From: Schoenoplectus triqueter
Taxonomy: Eukaryota; Streptophyta; Magnoliopsida; Poales; Cyperaceae
Direction: 5' to 3'
Assembly: GCA_964058805.1 (NCBI GenBank)
Contig: CAXKVV010001079.1
Span: 1 to 32,755, forward strand
Length of the DNA: 32,755 bases
Notes under the pieces: generated by a model
Database searches by the model: none
Told to the model about the DNA's origin: nothing
The model's input: only the letters and a program-made list of their open reading frames with translations
Shown: piece by piece, positions 21,671 to 32,359 of the stretch
How the letters are laid out: each line of letters starts with the position of its first letter
Numbering within the stretch: position 1 is the stretch's first letter
Position numbers and translations under genes: made by a program

Positions 21671-22828
21671 ATGAGAGAATATCATCAAGCCACCTCCCCT
21701 TCTCCTTCCCCTTCCCCTCTGGCTATCTCATCACAGCCACATGCACCCATTGACCTTAGCCCGCCGCTAATTGCCATGGTAGTGGTCGTCGGCATGGCTC
21801 TTCTCATAGTCTTATATACACGTTTTATCTCCCAGCTCATACGCCGACTCTATCATCGCTTCCGCCGATGGCGTTGCCGCCGACGTCTCCTCCTATTCTC
21901 TGCCCCCTCTCCGATGCCCCACCATGACCCGGCTGGTGGCACAACCATCTCTTTTGGCTCCTCGTCAGACTACTTCATATTCTCTCCATACGGCCTTGAC
22001 GATTCCTCCATCAAGTCCCTCCCCACCTCCTTCTTCTCCAAATCCAAGGCTAAGCACCTAGCTTGTACCAATCGCGATTGCGCGGTTTGCCTGCTGGAAT
22101 TCGAAGACAATGATTATATTCGCACGCTGCCATATTGTTCCCATGCATTTCACGTTGATTGCATTGACGCGTGGCTGAGGTCGCATGCTACCTGCCCCCT
22201 CTGCCGGGCTTCGGTTTTTAGACCCGACTTGAACTACAATTACTCACCATTTGTTCCCATGAGAGCATCGAGGATTCGCCCAAGCCTCGATGAGATTCTA
22301 CTCTGCCCCCGGCAAGACCTCTTCCAATTACAGCCTGAATCAATATCTGAGTTGGAGCCCGGTGTTGTTCCTGCCAATACAGTTTCACCTCCTACCAGAT
22401 CGAACAGGGGAGATTTCAATTTAGTACTCAAAAGAAGCTACTCATTTGGGTTTGAAAGAAGCCTGGCACGTGAGAGGATGGTTCTAGAAGCATCAACAGC
22501 TTCACCATGGCGATTCCGCCAACACCATCGAAACAGCTTATGGAGCAAACGGTGCCCATCACCATTCCAGGGGTCTACGTCAGCATCGAGGTCTTCAAGG
22601 GTGTTCTCCTCTCGCTCATACCGTGCTATCAAATCACCATTCACACGCCGCCGAACCGAGTCGAGCATCCGGCTTGGTCATGGGCCGGGTTTATCAGCAC
22701 GGCGAGCCCGGTCCATGACGAGCCCTTCCATGAACTTCTTGCGGCCATCAGTGGGGTTTTATTCGAGTAGGATGAGGTGTGGTGATCCCGAGGCGCTGCT
22801 CTCGCCGGAGAGATTGAATAACCGGTGA
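21671..22828 (+). CDS. RING-H2 finger ubiquitin ligase, ATL family (ATL65-like)
   Basis: An intron-less gene encodes 385 residues, a typical ATL layout. A Ser/Pro-rich N-terminus is followed by one hydrophobic helix at about residues 33-55 (SPPLIAMVVVVGMALLIVLY). Next come a basic patch (RRFRRWRCRRR-like, 58-72) and the family GLD motif at 108-110 (SPYGLDDSSIKSLP). The RING-H2 domain has zinc ligands C137, C140, C156, H158, H161, C164, C175 and C178, with the Pro two residues before the third Cys and W168 that contact E2 enzymes. All eight ligands are present, so E3 activity is expected. The protein would sit in an endomembrane or the plasma membrane with the RING in the cytosol and pass ubiquitin from an E2 to a substrate. 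The long basic Ser/Arg-rich tail includes KRSYSFGFER and TASPWRFR. The overall pattern recalls Arabidopsis ATL65, but that assignment is from memory. The start ATG is the first in frame after the leader. Confidence 0.95.
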   Translation: MREYHQATSPSPSPSPLAISSQPHAPIDLSPPLIAMVVVVGMALLIVLYTRFISQLIRRLYHRFRRWRCRRRLLLFSAPSPMPHHDPAGGTTISFGSSSDYFIFSPYGLDDSSIKSLPTSFFSKSKAKHLACTNRDCAVCLLEFEDNDYIRTLPYCSHAFHVDCIDAWLRSHATCPLCRASVFRPDLNYNYSPFVPMRASRIRPSLDEILLCPRQDLFQLQPESISELEPGVVPANTVSPPTRSNRGDFNLVLKRSYSFGFERSLARERMVLEASTASPWRFRQHHRNSLWSKRCPSPFQGSTSASRSSRVFSSRSYRAIKSPFTRRRTESSIRLGHGPGLSARRARSMTSPSMNFLRPSVGFYSSRMRCGDPEALLSPERLNNR

Positions 22829-23200
22829 TATCCGGTTGTTGTCAGGCGAGGTATTGTGTTTTGACTGGGGGTCGGCGGTGAGAGGATGGGGACCACCGGC
22901 TGAGAAGTTGATTAAAATGCATGATTCGAATTTAATGAGCCTGTTGCTGCCTTTATTGTGGTGTTGGACCGGCGGAGGGGAAAATCCAGCGAGGAAAAAA
23001 GAAATTTTAAAGCTCAAATATTAATCCCACTTCGTATATTTACTACGGATTACTGATGATGACGTGGTCGCTTTAAACTGGTCATTCAGTATACAATTTT
23101 GAGCGTTCTACAGAGAATGGATAAAATACATGAGAAGGTGTAGGCGCTTCGTGCATGTTGTTAAACCTTGTTATTATTTGTTAGATTTTTAATACTTGGA
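22829..23200 (+). other. Probable 3' UTR of the ATL gene
   Basis: The GC content falls gradually after the TGA, and the sequence turns AT-rich with TTGTTATTATTTGTTAG near 23165-23190, a plausible polyadenylation zone. No further coding sequence was recognised; the short frames here lie opposite or across the UTR. Confidence 0.4.
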
Positions 23201-24240
23201 ATTATCATGAGTTCCTTATTTTATTTGGTTTCGTTGCATTGAATTCTGATCACGCAAAAATTGGATCCAGCATCGAAATTCGACAAATCAGGAGGTCGTA
23301 GACGAACGTGGAACATGGTATGTGGGAAGAATTAATCGAAAATTAATGTCCGTACTTGGGTTGGTGTGGGTCTTCAATGCGGCTTTGTGGGAGCCGGGAT
23401 AGAAGCGGGAAAATTCAGAAAGGAATAGATGAGCGCGTTCTACGAAGGACGATGACCTGAAGTTTCTCCTTCGAGTCATGCGGTCTATAATCAATGGTGC
23501 ACGAGTGGCGTAGGATAATATTTGGAGGCAGTGAGGTCGTTTGACTTTGCTATAGTCTTTCCAGTCAAAATTTACAGACAATATTTATAGCTTCAGCACC
23601 GTTAACTGTATGTTGTATTCTTGTCTGTGTTTACAGTTGTGTTCTGCTGTAAATGTTATTGTTTATAATTTCTAAACTAACTGACAATTTTTTTTTTTAC
23701 AAATTTCATGAGAAAGGTGTTGTGCAGTTCATTTAATTTTCAGCAAAAATTAAAAATCACAAATGACCACCCAATTTAGGTCTTGTACCGTAAATAAATA
23801 TTCTTATTTGCATTTTATCTTATATTTAGATTCCTATATTCGTAAAGAAGTTGCGATGGCACAATTATTACGAATTCTACAAAACAAAAAGACATGATCT
23901 ATAAACTACTTGCTTTAATTTAGCTTAATAAGTATACTATGTTGACACGCAAAACACATCTTAAATTGATTCGAGCCAGATATTTGCAAGAATAAAATTT
24001 CAATAAAGCAGTGGGATTATCTTTATCCATTTTTCCTCAGCAACTATTTTGTGTAGAGATCTCAACCCCATCTTGATGTAGACGCTATCAAAAGGATTGA
24101 AACATCGAGAGAATGGGTTGAGGTCTCTTATTAATGGTTGCTATTGTTGCAGCGGATATTAAAAGCACTCACAGTTCTTGAGGATACTTTCAAGACTTGA
24201 AGAGCCACCTTATGATGTTTATCTATACTGCCTTCAATTA
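23200..24240. other. Intergenic DNA with one GC-richer patch
   Basis: Positions 23288-23581 are less AT-rich and leave a 97-codon minus-strand frame open. It shows no motif, helix or family pattern I recognise, and no codon-bias argument can be made by eye. The remainder to 24240 is AT-rich with nothing identified. Confidence 0.35.
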
Positions 24241-24242
24241 TC

Positions 24243-24476
24243 AATCAGTTTTTAGTAATAATAAGTTTTAGTAAATTAATATTATTAAAAATAAGAGTGA
24301 GAAACATAAAATTTCAAATATACGAATGACAGCGTATATAATTTCAAATATACGAATGGCAGCGTATATAATTTTAAAATTTATACTGACCATTTGTATA
24401 TTTGAAATTTTACGTTTCTCACTCTTATTTTTAATAATATTAATTTAATAAAACTTATTATTACTAAAATCTGATT
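24243..24476. mobile_element. Foldback / MITE-like element with arms of about 85 bp
   Basis: The left arm from AATCAGTTTTTAGTAATA and the right arm ending TATTACTAAAATCTGATT are near-perfect inverted complements over about 85 bp, with GAGTGAGAAAC and GTTTCTCACTC facing each other. The centre contains a tandem duplication of ATTTCAAATATACGAATG with GCAGCGTATATA. Flanking bases do not give a clear target duplication, so the superfamily is not assigned. Confidence 0.75.
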
Positions 24477-24639
24477 ATAAATTTAATGGAACAAATTAGA
24501 TTGGCCAAATCTAAGATAGAATTGAATCTGTTCTCAAGTATTGTTATCATGCCATGCTGTCTTAGAGACCAACCTTTTTATATTCATAAAATCCGATCAA
24601 AATAGTGACATCATGAAGATTGTGGATACTAAATTTGAC

Positions 24640-25345
24640 AAAAAAAATATGTTATCTGTACTATATTTTTAGTAAAGAACTCGTCCATCGTGCAGACTCT
24701 TTTAAATTTAAAATATTTATACCTAGTAATAATTCTATTACATTTAATATATAAATCAATAACTAAAACTCTTAAATTTTAAATAAATTTAATCTATTAT
24801 TTAATAACACGATCTACAAAATAAAATAAAAAAATTCTGAGTAAGATTATACTTTTACATTAAAACTTAACAATAGTTGTTATTCAATTATTTGATATAT
24901 AACTTTTTTTATAAAATAATTTTATTTAACATTAATTTTATTATAAAAATAATATATTTTACTTAGATATAATTTATATATAAACCAATATATCTTTTGA
25001 ATTTTTAAATAAAATATTTATTATCTAATAAAAGATAATGCACAAAATATAAAAAATTATGAGTAAAGTTGTACAATGCGTAATTATTTTTTACAATAAA
25101 ACTTAATAATGGGTGATATTTAATTTAATTGGCATACACTTTTTTTTTATCTCTTATAAATGTATTGGTAAAAATAGAAAATGGAATGGAGAGAGAAAAT
25201 GTGTTTGCCTGAAATTTGAACTGTCGCTTCGTATAAACAATTAATCTCAATCATAAATTGAATGTGGGTATTTTGATCATTACACATTATCTGATAACAT
25301 TAATGGACATCTCCAATAAATACGCGCTTTTTAATATAGTATAGT
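24640..25345 (-). mobile_element. AT-rich Helitron-like repeat, copy 2
   Basis: Read on the minus strand it starts with TACTATACTATATTAAAAAG and runs through the same ordered blocks as 8460-9197: ATTCAATTTATGATTGA, CGACAGTTCAAATTTCAG, TATTAAGTTTTATTGT, TTGTGCATTATCTTTTATTA. It ends with CACGATGGACGAGTTCTTTACTA, in which the terminal CTAGT has decayed. There is no coding capacity. Confidence 0.55.
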
Positions 25346-25689
25346 ATATATAAGGAGTATATGTACTAAATTTGTCGTTTATTTTCATATTAATGGACAT
25401 CTCGTAATTGAACGGGTTAGATTAATATTTTTAAAAAAATAATTGTTTAAATTTTGACAAATGTCACTTTTTTCTCTTCATTTTATTTTCTAGTTTTTAC
25501 CATACATTAATGTGATATCTAAAAAAATGTATCCATTGAATAAATTAATAGTTATCTATTTTTATTTTTTAAAAAAAGAAAACTATTTACTATACAACTT
25601 TATTTAAAAAAGAAAAGTTGTTATGGTTTGTAAATAGTAACTATATTTATACTATCTATAAATATTATACATAGCATATGAACTAGATT

Positions 25690-25960
25690 TATTCATTAAT
25701 GTTATCAGATAATATATAATAATGGGAACACCCACAGTTCAGATTTAAGTCAAACTCATTTTTCTTCTCTATTTTTTTTACAATTATTTCTCATGTATTT
25801 ATAGGAGGCCTAAAAAGAATTTATATATCAACTAAATTACACATCAACTATTATTAAATTTTATTTTAAAAAAAATTCATATTGTAGAACCTTGCTCGTA
25901 AGAAGAAAATTATTATATTTTGTACTTTTCTTTTATTAAAAAAAGATAAAATATTAGGCC
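25690..25960 (+). mobile_element. AT-rich Helitron-like repeat, partial copy 3
   Basis: ATTAATGTTATCAGATAAT followed by ACAGTTCAGATTTAAGTCAAAC, then CATCAACTATTATTAAATT and TATTATATTTTGTACTTTTC, repeats the first half of the family seen at 8460 and 24640. It has an internal deletion relative to copy 2 and lies inverted to copy 2, about 340 bp away. Confidence 0.5.
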
Positions 25961-26139
25961 TCACAAATCCTGGAATTGAAGGTAAAAGTTTCTCTTTTGT
26001 TTGAACAATTGAATATATAAAGTTTCAGACTTAATTAATTGATCTTACTGCTTATGTTTGTTTTCTTTTGCTTCGGTGTCTAGAAAGTATACTTTTTCAC
26101 ACCTAGAATAATTAAAACGGATTAGGATGATTAATCCTG

Positions 26140-28160
26140 CCATGTACACACGACGAGCGTACGGAAGGCTAAATGAATAAAATAAGATAAATCACAGAAT
26201 AAATAAAATAATAATAATAATACAAAATAATATACAGTCCAGAATATATAGTAAAGTACAACGTCCAACACCGCGCGGAGCTAACTATATCGGAATGGAT
26301 AGCAAAAATCTCTCAAATAAAACTCAAAGAAAGAAATAAAAATCCGATAACCGATAAGTCATAATCATCTAACCGCCTCATTGTGCTGATGCGGCGAAGC
26401 ACCTCTGATATCACGCAGGACTACACCTAGCACTCTCATTAGAAATCAATCCTGCACCTGTAAATCTAGATCCCATAACCATCGTTCAAACGTGAGTAAT
26501 TTAAAAATTACTCAGGACCCAAATACTGATGCCATATTTTAATTGCAATATAATAAATATGTGTGAATATAATAATAATTTATGCATATTTGAGAAAACA
26601 CCTAAATGAATGACATGAAGTAACAAATAAACCCGAAATAGAAAATCTGTGTAAATAATAGTATAATATACAATATAAAGTACGAAAACCAATCACCCGT
26701 AATAAATATCCCGATTATAAATCACCAGATTTATCGCGAGCGTCCGCCACCAGCGTCCCAACTTATGAACGTGGACCTTGCCTAAGCAGATGCCACCAGC
26801 GACCCAACTTATGAATTTAGGACTTTATGTTTATGCGGCGCCAATACCGCATAAACAGACAATACGGGCTCCCGAGCGCGATAACGCCCTAGGAGAGTGA
26901 GTGTGCAAAGGAACGTACTCTGGTATGCTAAATCTGGTAATTCACCTTACAAAATGAAAGCAAATGAATAAGTATGTCTTCAATTGTCATATCACCAAAA
27001 GGAGATAACTACCCGTGAATTGACAAATCGGAAATAAATGAGAGCCTACACTGTACCAACCAAGGGTCAGAGGACCGCATCCCGTAAAAGTATCAAAACA
27101 AAATATAAACAAATGAGAGCCTACACTGTATTCACTAAGGCCAGCGGACCGCATCCTGATGTTCTCTGTACCAACCAGGGGTCAAAGGAGAAAGCCCTTC
27201 GGACATACCAGGATCCTAAATAAGCCGGATAAATAAAGAAAATAATATAATATCACAAAATAGATCCAGTCTCGAATATGCCCGTCCACACTAAACACTG
27301 AAAGACATGGTATCCTAATCGCTCAAATTTAAATTAAAAATTATTTTATATTAAGAATAAAAATATAATATTGATCAAAGAGAAAACACTCTGACACAGT
27401 CGAACCTGCCAAATGAAGGGGTCGGTGGATATTCCGACAGGCAAATATGCGTAGTGCATATACATATCGGTGGGTCCCACGGGCCTATGGGTCACCGTAC
27501 GCAACCACAATGGTCTGGATATGCAAAGCAACCTCAGACTGAGAATTATCTGGCCCGCCTCTTAGCACTCTCATGCATTTAATGCATGATTAACTGTCTA
27601 AATTAATTAATAATTAGTGATAGTAATAATATTTTCTTAATAATTATAATCTACAACTTGGTTATTTTAATTATATCTAATCCTATTTCGACACTATTTC
27701 TGGAGTCATACTCTTATCTTGTCTACATACAATATGACATGATATGGCATGCAAATGCGGGTAGGTCCCAAAAAACTTTGATCGATTTACCGGATGCAAT
27801 GACAGTTCAATTCGGATCTCTAAACAGATTTGGTAAAAAATACCGCAGTTCAGATTTATTTTAAAAATATTTTATTTTCGATTTGGGTTCCTAATTCTGA
27901 AGAAAGAAAAGTAAATATCAGGAAATCGTATCTAAGAATGTTGGCGAGGATCACAGAGTCGCTCTAATTCGGAGGTAGTACGCCTGTCTCAAAATCGGCG
28001 TCTGCGTACGCAAGGTCGGGATCGACCTCAATCTCTGCGAGTGAATCCGAGTTAGCTATATCACCTATTATTAGTTTAATGTGAATTATTTTATAATTTT
28101 TATTTAATTTTATAAACAGTCTCGATTAATGTTCGTTCGGGTTTAACGTCTTTCTCCATA
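26140..28160. repeat. GC-richer repeat block, probably retrotransposon-derived
   Basis: The block contrasts with its AT-rich flanks. It has imperfect direct repeats: GCCACCAGCG(T/A)CCCAACTTA at 26749 and 26790, and AAATGAGAGCCTACACTGTA at about 27034 and 27113, each followed by GGACCGCATCC. It also contains a GAGTAATTTAAAAATTACTC palindrome near 26493 and a TGCATTTAATGCA palindrome near 27573. Only short frames are open, and none resembles gag or pol. This composition and these motifs recall untranslated parts of plant LTR retrotransposons, but no LTR pair or primer-binding site was found. Confidence 0.4.
27034..27200. repeat. Imperfect tandem repeat, period about 79 bp
   Basis: AAATGAGAGCCTACACTGTA recurs after about 79 bp. 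Each copy continues into AAGG(G/-)(T/C)CAG...GGACCGCATCC. A third partial unit starting CTGTACCAACCAGGGGTCA follows. The array explains the short open frame found across it. Confidence 0.7.
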
Positions 28161-28571
28161 AAATCTTGACAGCGCCTCTCTGTAATTATAAGGTGTCGAA
28201 ATGTTCATTTGATATATTTTTATTAGTTTTATTATTTTTATCGTTTAATCCCGTATTTCTTAAATTTAATGTCTCGATGTGCATTTCGTTGAATTTTCGG
28301 GTCGAGAGGTTCGAAACGTGTCATTCAGTGAACAGTAAACACTCAAATAATTCGAAAACACACATTACAAGCAATTAATTATGAAAAAAAATATTTATTT
28401 TGAAATAACCAAAAATAGTAAATTTCAATGTTACCAAGCAATTAAACACCCAAAAATAAAAAATATATATATATATCAGTACACAGTCACACTAGTACAA
28501 CCAGTATACCAATACACACTTACAACCGTAGAGCCAGCGGTGGCTTTTATTAACTCGATGCATTTCTTAAA
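28161..28571. other. AT-rich intergenic DNA
   Basis: No gene was recognised. Short AT-biased frames are present, and a TA-rich stretch near 28460 is followed by CAGTACACAGTCACACTAGT-type repetitive sequence with several CAGTA(C/T)AC words. Confidence 0.4.
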
Positions 28572-29363
28572 GGGAGGGGATCACTTGACAATATTATCTT
28601 AATAATTTTTACATAAATAAGAAAAGAAATTTAAAAATAAAAAATCTTATGCATATGTTATTCTACTTATAGATCGATGATGATTCAAATTTTATACAAT
28701 TTCATTATCGTTTGATAGTCCATCAAAAACTATTAAATTATAACCGTTGTAAATTATATAAAATTTTGATGGTCCTTGATTGAGTATTAGGGGTGTCAAT
28801 GGGTCGGGTCGGGTCATATTATTTTATTATTATTTTTGACCCGACTCGAACCCAACCCGATTAAATTCAGGTCAAAAAATCTTAACCCATACCCGACCCG
28901 ATCGGGTCACGGGTCGACCCGACCCGACTCGTATAAATTAATTAATTAATTATTAATTATTTTTATACAATGTTAAGCAATTAAATATTAATTAATTTAT
29001 AATTAATCTTAATTAGTTTAGATTTAAGATTTAATTTATACTAAACCATAAAATTACTTCAAAAATCATAATTAATCGGGTCGGGTTGACCCGAACCCGA
29101 CCTGATCCGATTCGGGTCAAAAAAATCAAACTCAAACCCGATCCATTTATCTTCGGATCATGTCGGGTCGGGTCGGGTCGATAATTGACACCCCTATAGA
29201 GTATAAAGCACTAATGAAATTGCATGAAATTTGAATCACCATCAATCTATAAGTAGAAAAATATATTCACAAGTTTTTTTTTCTATTTTTAATATTTCTT
29301 TATATTTATTTGAAAATTCATTATCAAGATTGTCAAAATAACCCATTGTCAAGTGATCTGCCC
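28572..29363. mobile_element. Mutator-type MITE, copy A, interrupted by a hAT-type MITE
   Basis: The left end GGGAGGGGATCACTTGACAA and the right end (inward GGGCAGATCACTTGACAA) are inverted repeats. The arms stay complementary inward through CTACTTATAGAT(C/T)GATG and ATTCAAATTT to about CAATTTCATTA. Removing the 409-bp insertion at 28788-29196 and its 8-bp duplication leaves about 375 bp, close to the 367 bp of the uninterrupted neighbour at 29392-29758. No clear 9-bp target duplication survives around this copy. Confidence 0.8.
28788..29196. mobile_element. hAT-type MITE (409 bp) with GGGTCGGGTC arms, nested in a Mutator-type MITE
   Basis: The ends TAGGGGTGTCAAT and ATTGACACCCCTA are perfect 13-bp inverted repeats. 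The 8-bp flanks TTGAGTAT (28780-28787) and TAGAGTAT (29197-29204) match at 7 of 8 positions. The arms carry GGGTCGGGTC and GACCCGAACCCGA words around an AT-rich centre. No coding. The 8-bp duplication and termini mark a non-autonomous hAT element, related in style to the copy at 7708-8086. Confidence 0.92.
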
Positions 29364-29391
29364 TTTAAAATGACTATTAATTTTACTTATA

Positions 29392-29758
29392 GAGAAGAGA
29401 TCACTTGACAATAGTTATCTTGACAATCTTGACAATATGTTTTCAAATAAATATGAAAAAATCTTAAAAATAGAAAAATCTTATAGATATGTTCTTGTAT
29501 TTATAAATTGATGATGATTCGAATTTCATACAATTTTATTATCATTTTATAGTTCTTCAAAGACTATTCAATTAGAACCATCGTAAAGTACATAATATTT
29601 TGATGATCTTTGATAAACTAATAAACAATAATAAAGTTATATAAAATTTTAATCACCATCAATTTATAAGGAGAAATACATATTTATAATATTTGTTTCT
29701 ATTTTTTCTATTTTTTTTCATATTTATCTGAAAACCCATTGTCAAGAGATCCCTTCCC
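29392..29758. mobile_element. Mutator-type MITE, copy B (367 bp, uninterrupted)
   Basis: The ends GAGAAGAGATCACTTGACAA and, read inward from the right, GGGAAGGGATCTCTTGACAA are inverted repeats. A perfect 9-bp duplication TTACTTATA flanks them at 29383-29391 and 29759-29767. A 9-bp duplication with G-initial ends is the hallmark of Mutator-like elements. Long complementary arms (for example AAATTGATGATGATTC against ATCACCATCAATTT) give a strong potential hairpin. It is homologous to the copy at 28572-29363, only 28 bp away. Confidence 0.92.
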
Positions 29759-29767
29759 TTACTTATA

Positions 29768-31160
29768 TAGCTTGGTTATTAGTGTACTGAAAATTAGTGT
29801 TTGCTACAAAATTAAGGAGGTAATAAAATGGTTCAGTAGATCTTACATGGGAGTTAGGAGACTTTCAAGTTTATTGGCCTCCCAAATGATATGCCTCCTA
29901 AATGTGCATATTAATTAGCAGAAATAAATCACATTACCAAAAATAAAATGTGTATATTACTAATAGGAACTCACAGAAGTAAAAATGAAATCATAACAAA
30001 AGCAAAATTCAGTTTGCCTGAATAATCGAGTGTGCGTTGAATAATTTAAAGTACGAACCCAATCTCGGAAGTATTAATGCTACACTATTCATGCTAGTTT
30101 GGCACTTAAAAGGATCATGTTGTCCAGTGACGAAGCCGGACAAAACATGAAGTAGGAGCAGAAATAAATTTTGATAGTTTGATCTTTTTAGATTGAATTT
30201 ACCATCTTATATTATATGAAATTTTAAATAAATTAGTTATATATATCAAATTCCTAAATTAATCTTTCAAAAATGTTACATATTCATAATGGTAAGTAAA
30301 ATTGATCATAAATATTACGAGACATAAGACAGATAAACATCTTGGGAAAGGGACAGACATACAATTTTTTTTATTATTTGAAAAGTCATTATTTCTAACC
30401 ATTTAATCAGATATTTCTTTTTTCAAGATAACTCTTTTCTTGAAAAATAATAAGAAATGAAAATTATCCGTATGTAAGATATTATCCTTATTCTTATGCA
30501 TGAATTCAAATTCTATTTTAGCAAAGTAAATTATTGATTCTATTATTAAAGAAGATTTGAATAACTTCAAGAGAAGAAAAAAATATTAGAAATTTTAATT
30601 TTTATAATCTAATATAATTATACATATTATTGGGTTTGGAAGGGAGAGGGGCAGGGCATGCACCCTCCGTCCCTGGAATTGCCCGAATTGAATGATAAAA
30701 GCTACTGACTGTTATCCCAAGACTCATATGAAAGTAGTCCCAGTTTAATTCTTAATTATTTATTAAGTTTTCAAGTACCTTATGTGTATAGTGGGTAAAA
30801 TAGTCGAGCACTTGGGTTGTTTTTAAAAAAGATAGGGCTTCAAATCCCGGCCCATTTCTTTGTTTAAAAAAAACAAAAATAAAATGAGCATTTGCTTGCT
30901 TACATAAAAAAATAAGTACCTTACAAACTTGAGTTATCACTGGACGCCTCGTCACTGTTCAGTGCTCCGGGGACCTCAGTATTATTATGATCATACATAG
31001 AACAAAAGAAAAAGATAGGTCATAATATTTGGCAGAAAAATCAAGAAACAGTACAAGAATATGTGATGTGATTGTGCGAATATCTGATCCATTGAATGAG
31101 GCAAGCGAACATCTCCACATCGATAATATCAACACAAAAGTCTCGTAGGGAGCAGGGTGG
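29768..31160. other. Intergenic DNA
   Basis: No gene was recognised. Positions 30775-30860 contain a tRNA-like B box (GGGCTTCAAATCCC) preceded by TAGTGGGTAAAATAGTCGAG and followed by an A-rich tail, so a degraded SINE is possible. Positions 30640-30690 are a small GC-richer patch without a frame. Confidence 0.4.
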
Positions 31161-31164
31161 GTGC

Positions 31165-31335
31165 GGGGAACCAGATCTGCTGTCGCGCAGCACGGTGCGG
31201 CGCATCACGTGGTCCGTTCGATCGCTTCGAGATTCGTGCTAACTCGAATCTTAAAGTAATAGCACGAATCTCGAAGTGATCGAACGGACCACGTGTTGCG
31301 CCGCACCGTGCCGCGAGACAGCAGATCTGGTTCCG
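31165..31335. repeat. GC-rich hairpin with arms of about 76 bp
   Basis: The left arm (31165-31241) and right arm (31260-31335) are inverted complements with only a handful of differences, separated by an 18-nt loop. The arms share CAGATCTGCTGTC, CACGGTGCGGCGCA, CACGTGGTCCGTTCGATC and CTTCGAGATTCGTGCTA. GC content is far above the surroundings. Outside the arms, GGGTGGGTGC on the left and GGGTGCACCCATGCACC on the right might be decayed MITE ends, but no target duplication could be established. Confidence 0.85.
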
Positions 31336-31410
31336 GATGGGTGCACCCATGCACCTCTCAAACCATTGAATGACTTCCTTCGCAGTATTAACAAAATTAA
31401 CTTTTCTCAT

Positions 31411-32350
31411 TCTTCAGCGTGACGGTGTCACTGAGATGGAGAATTTAAACTTCACTTATTAATGATTTCTCCACAGTATTTTATACTGATGATATTTTTA
31501 AGGCATGTGAAATGAGTCAGTTATTAGCAAAAAAGAGAAATAATTAAATTGTATCAATCTTATGGGGTTTTAAAATTTTTAAACATTCAAGCATTATTTA
31601 AATATTGCGCAAATGAATATATTATTTGTTCTTATCTTTATCAGAAAGTATTTATTCTTAAACCCAAAAATAATCATTTACACAAAAAATATGTCATTGA
31701 AAATGTAAATAACATCTCGTTCCTAAATTATCAAAAGAAACAATGATAGATGAAGATTATGAATTTATGATATTGTTACAAAATATAGAATGACATTAAT
31801 ATTAAAATAAAAAACTAAACTATATTGATTTTATAATTTTGTTATAATTTTAAATAAATTCGTCCATATATTAAAATTTTGAAAAAAATATCTCTCACTA
31901 CATTACTAAATAGCACCTTATAAATAAATTTGAAGGAATTGTTTTGTAGCGAAATTAAAAATTATCTTCCGTTATTATTTTAATAAAAATAACGATTGTT
32001 AAATATATTTTAACTTACATTATTATTTAATTATTGGAATGAGTTATGTAATGCTTGCTTTCCCTTTGTAAAAACGTATAATCATTTTTTTCTCGAATAC
32101 CCACTTCCTTTCAAAATCACAAAATTACTATAGTTTAATACTTGCTTCCATTTTATTAATAGTGAGCGCTTAAATTCTAGATATTACGATCTATCATAAT
32201 TATCCTCCGTATATTATTTTGATAATTTTATAATATCGTGCGATGGATAAGTTTATATGAACATATCATATATGTCCACACCAACTTATTTTGCATACAT
32301 CAACAAGAGGACTTCCTGTATTATTTTGCAATGCATGAGCTAATTTGGGT
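31411..32350. other. AT-rich intergenic DNA
   Basis: No gene, terminal repeats or family domain were recognised. The frame at 31549-31746 is made of Lys/Asn/Ile/Tyr codons expected by chance in AT-rich DNA. Confidence 0.5.
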
Positions 32351-32359
32351 CTTCCGAGA

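Noticed and set aside
22240..23024. Several short frames on both strands within and after the ATL gene
   Set aside because: Shadows of the RING-H2 gene in other frames, or of its 3' UTR.
30655..30690. CACCCTCCGTCCC resembling a Stowaway MITE end
   Set aside because: No matching opposite end and no TA duplication in the expected place.
30775..30860. Possible tRNA gene
   Set aside because: A B-box-like word is present but no cloverleaf can be formed; at best a decayed SINE.
31129..31410. 93-codon minus-strand frame with higher GC
   Set aside because: It is the translation of both arms of the GC-rich hairpin, so it is better explained by the inverted repeat.
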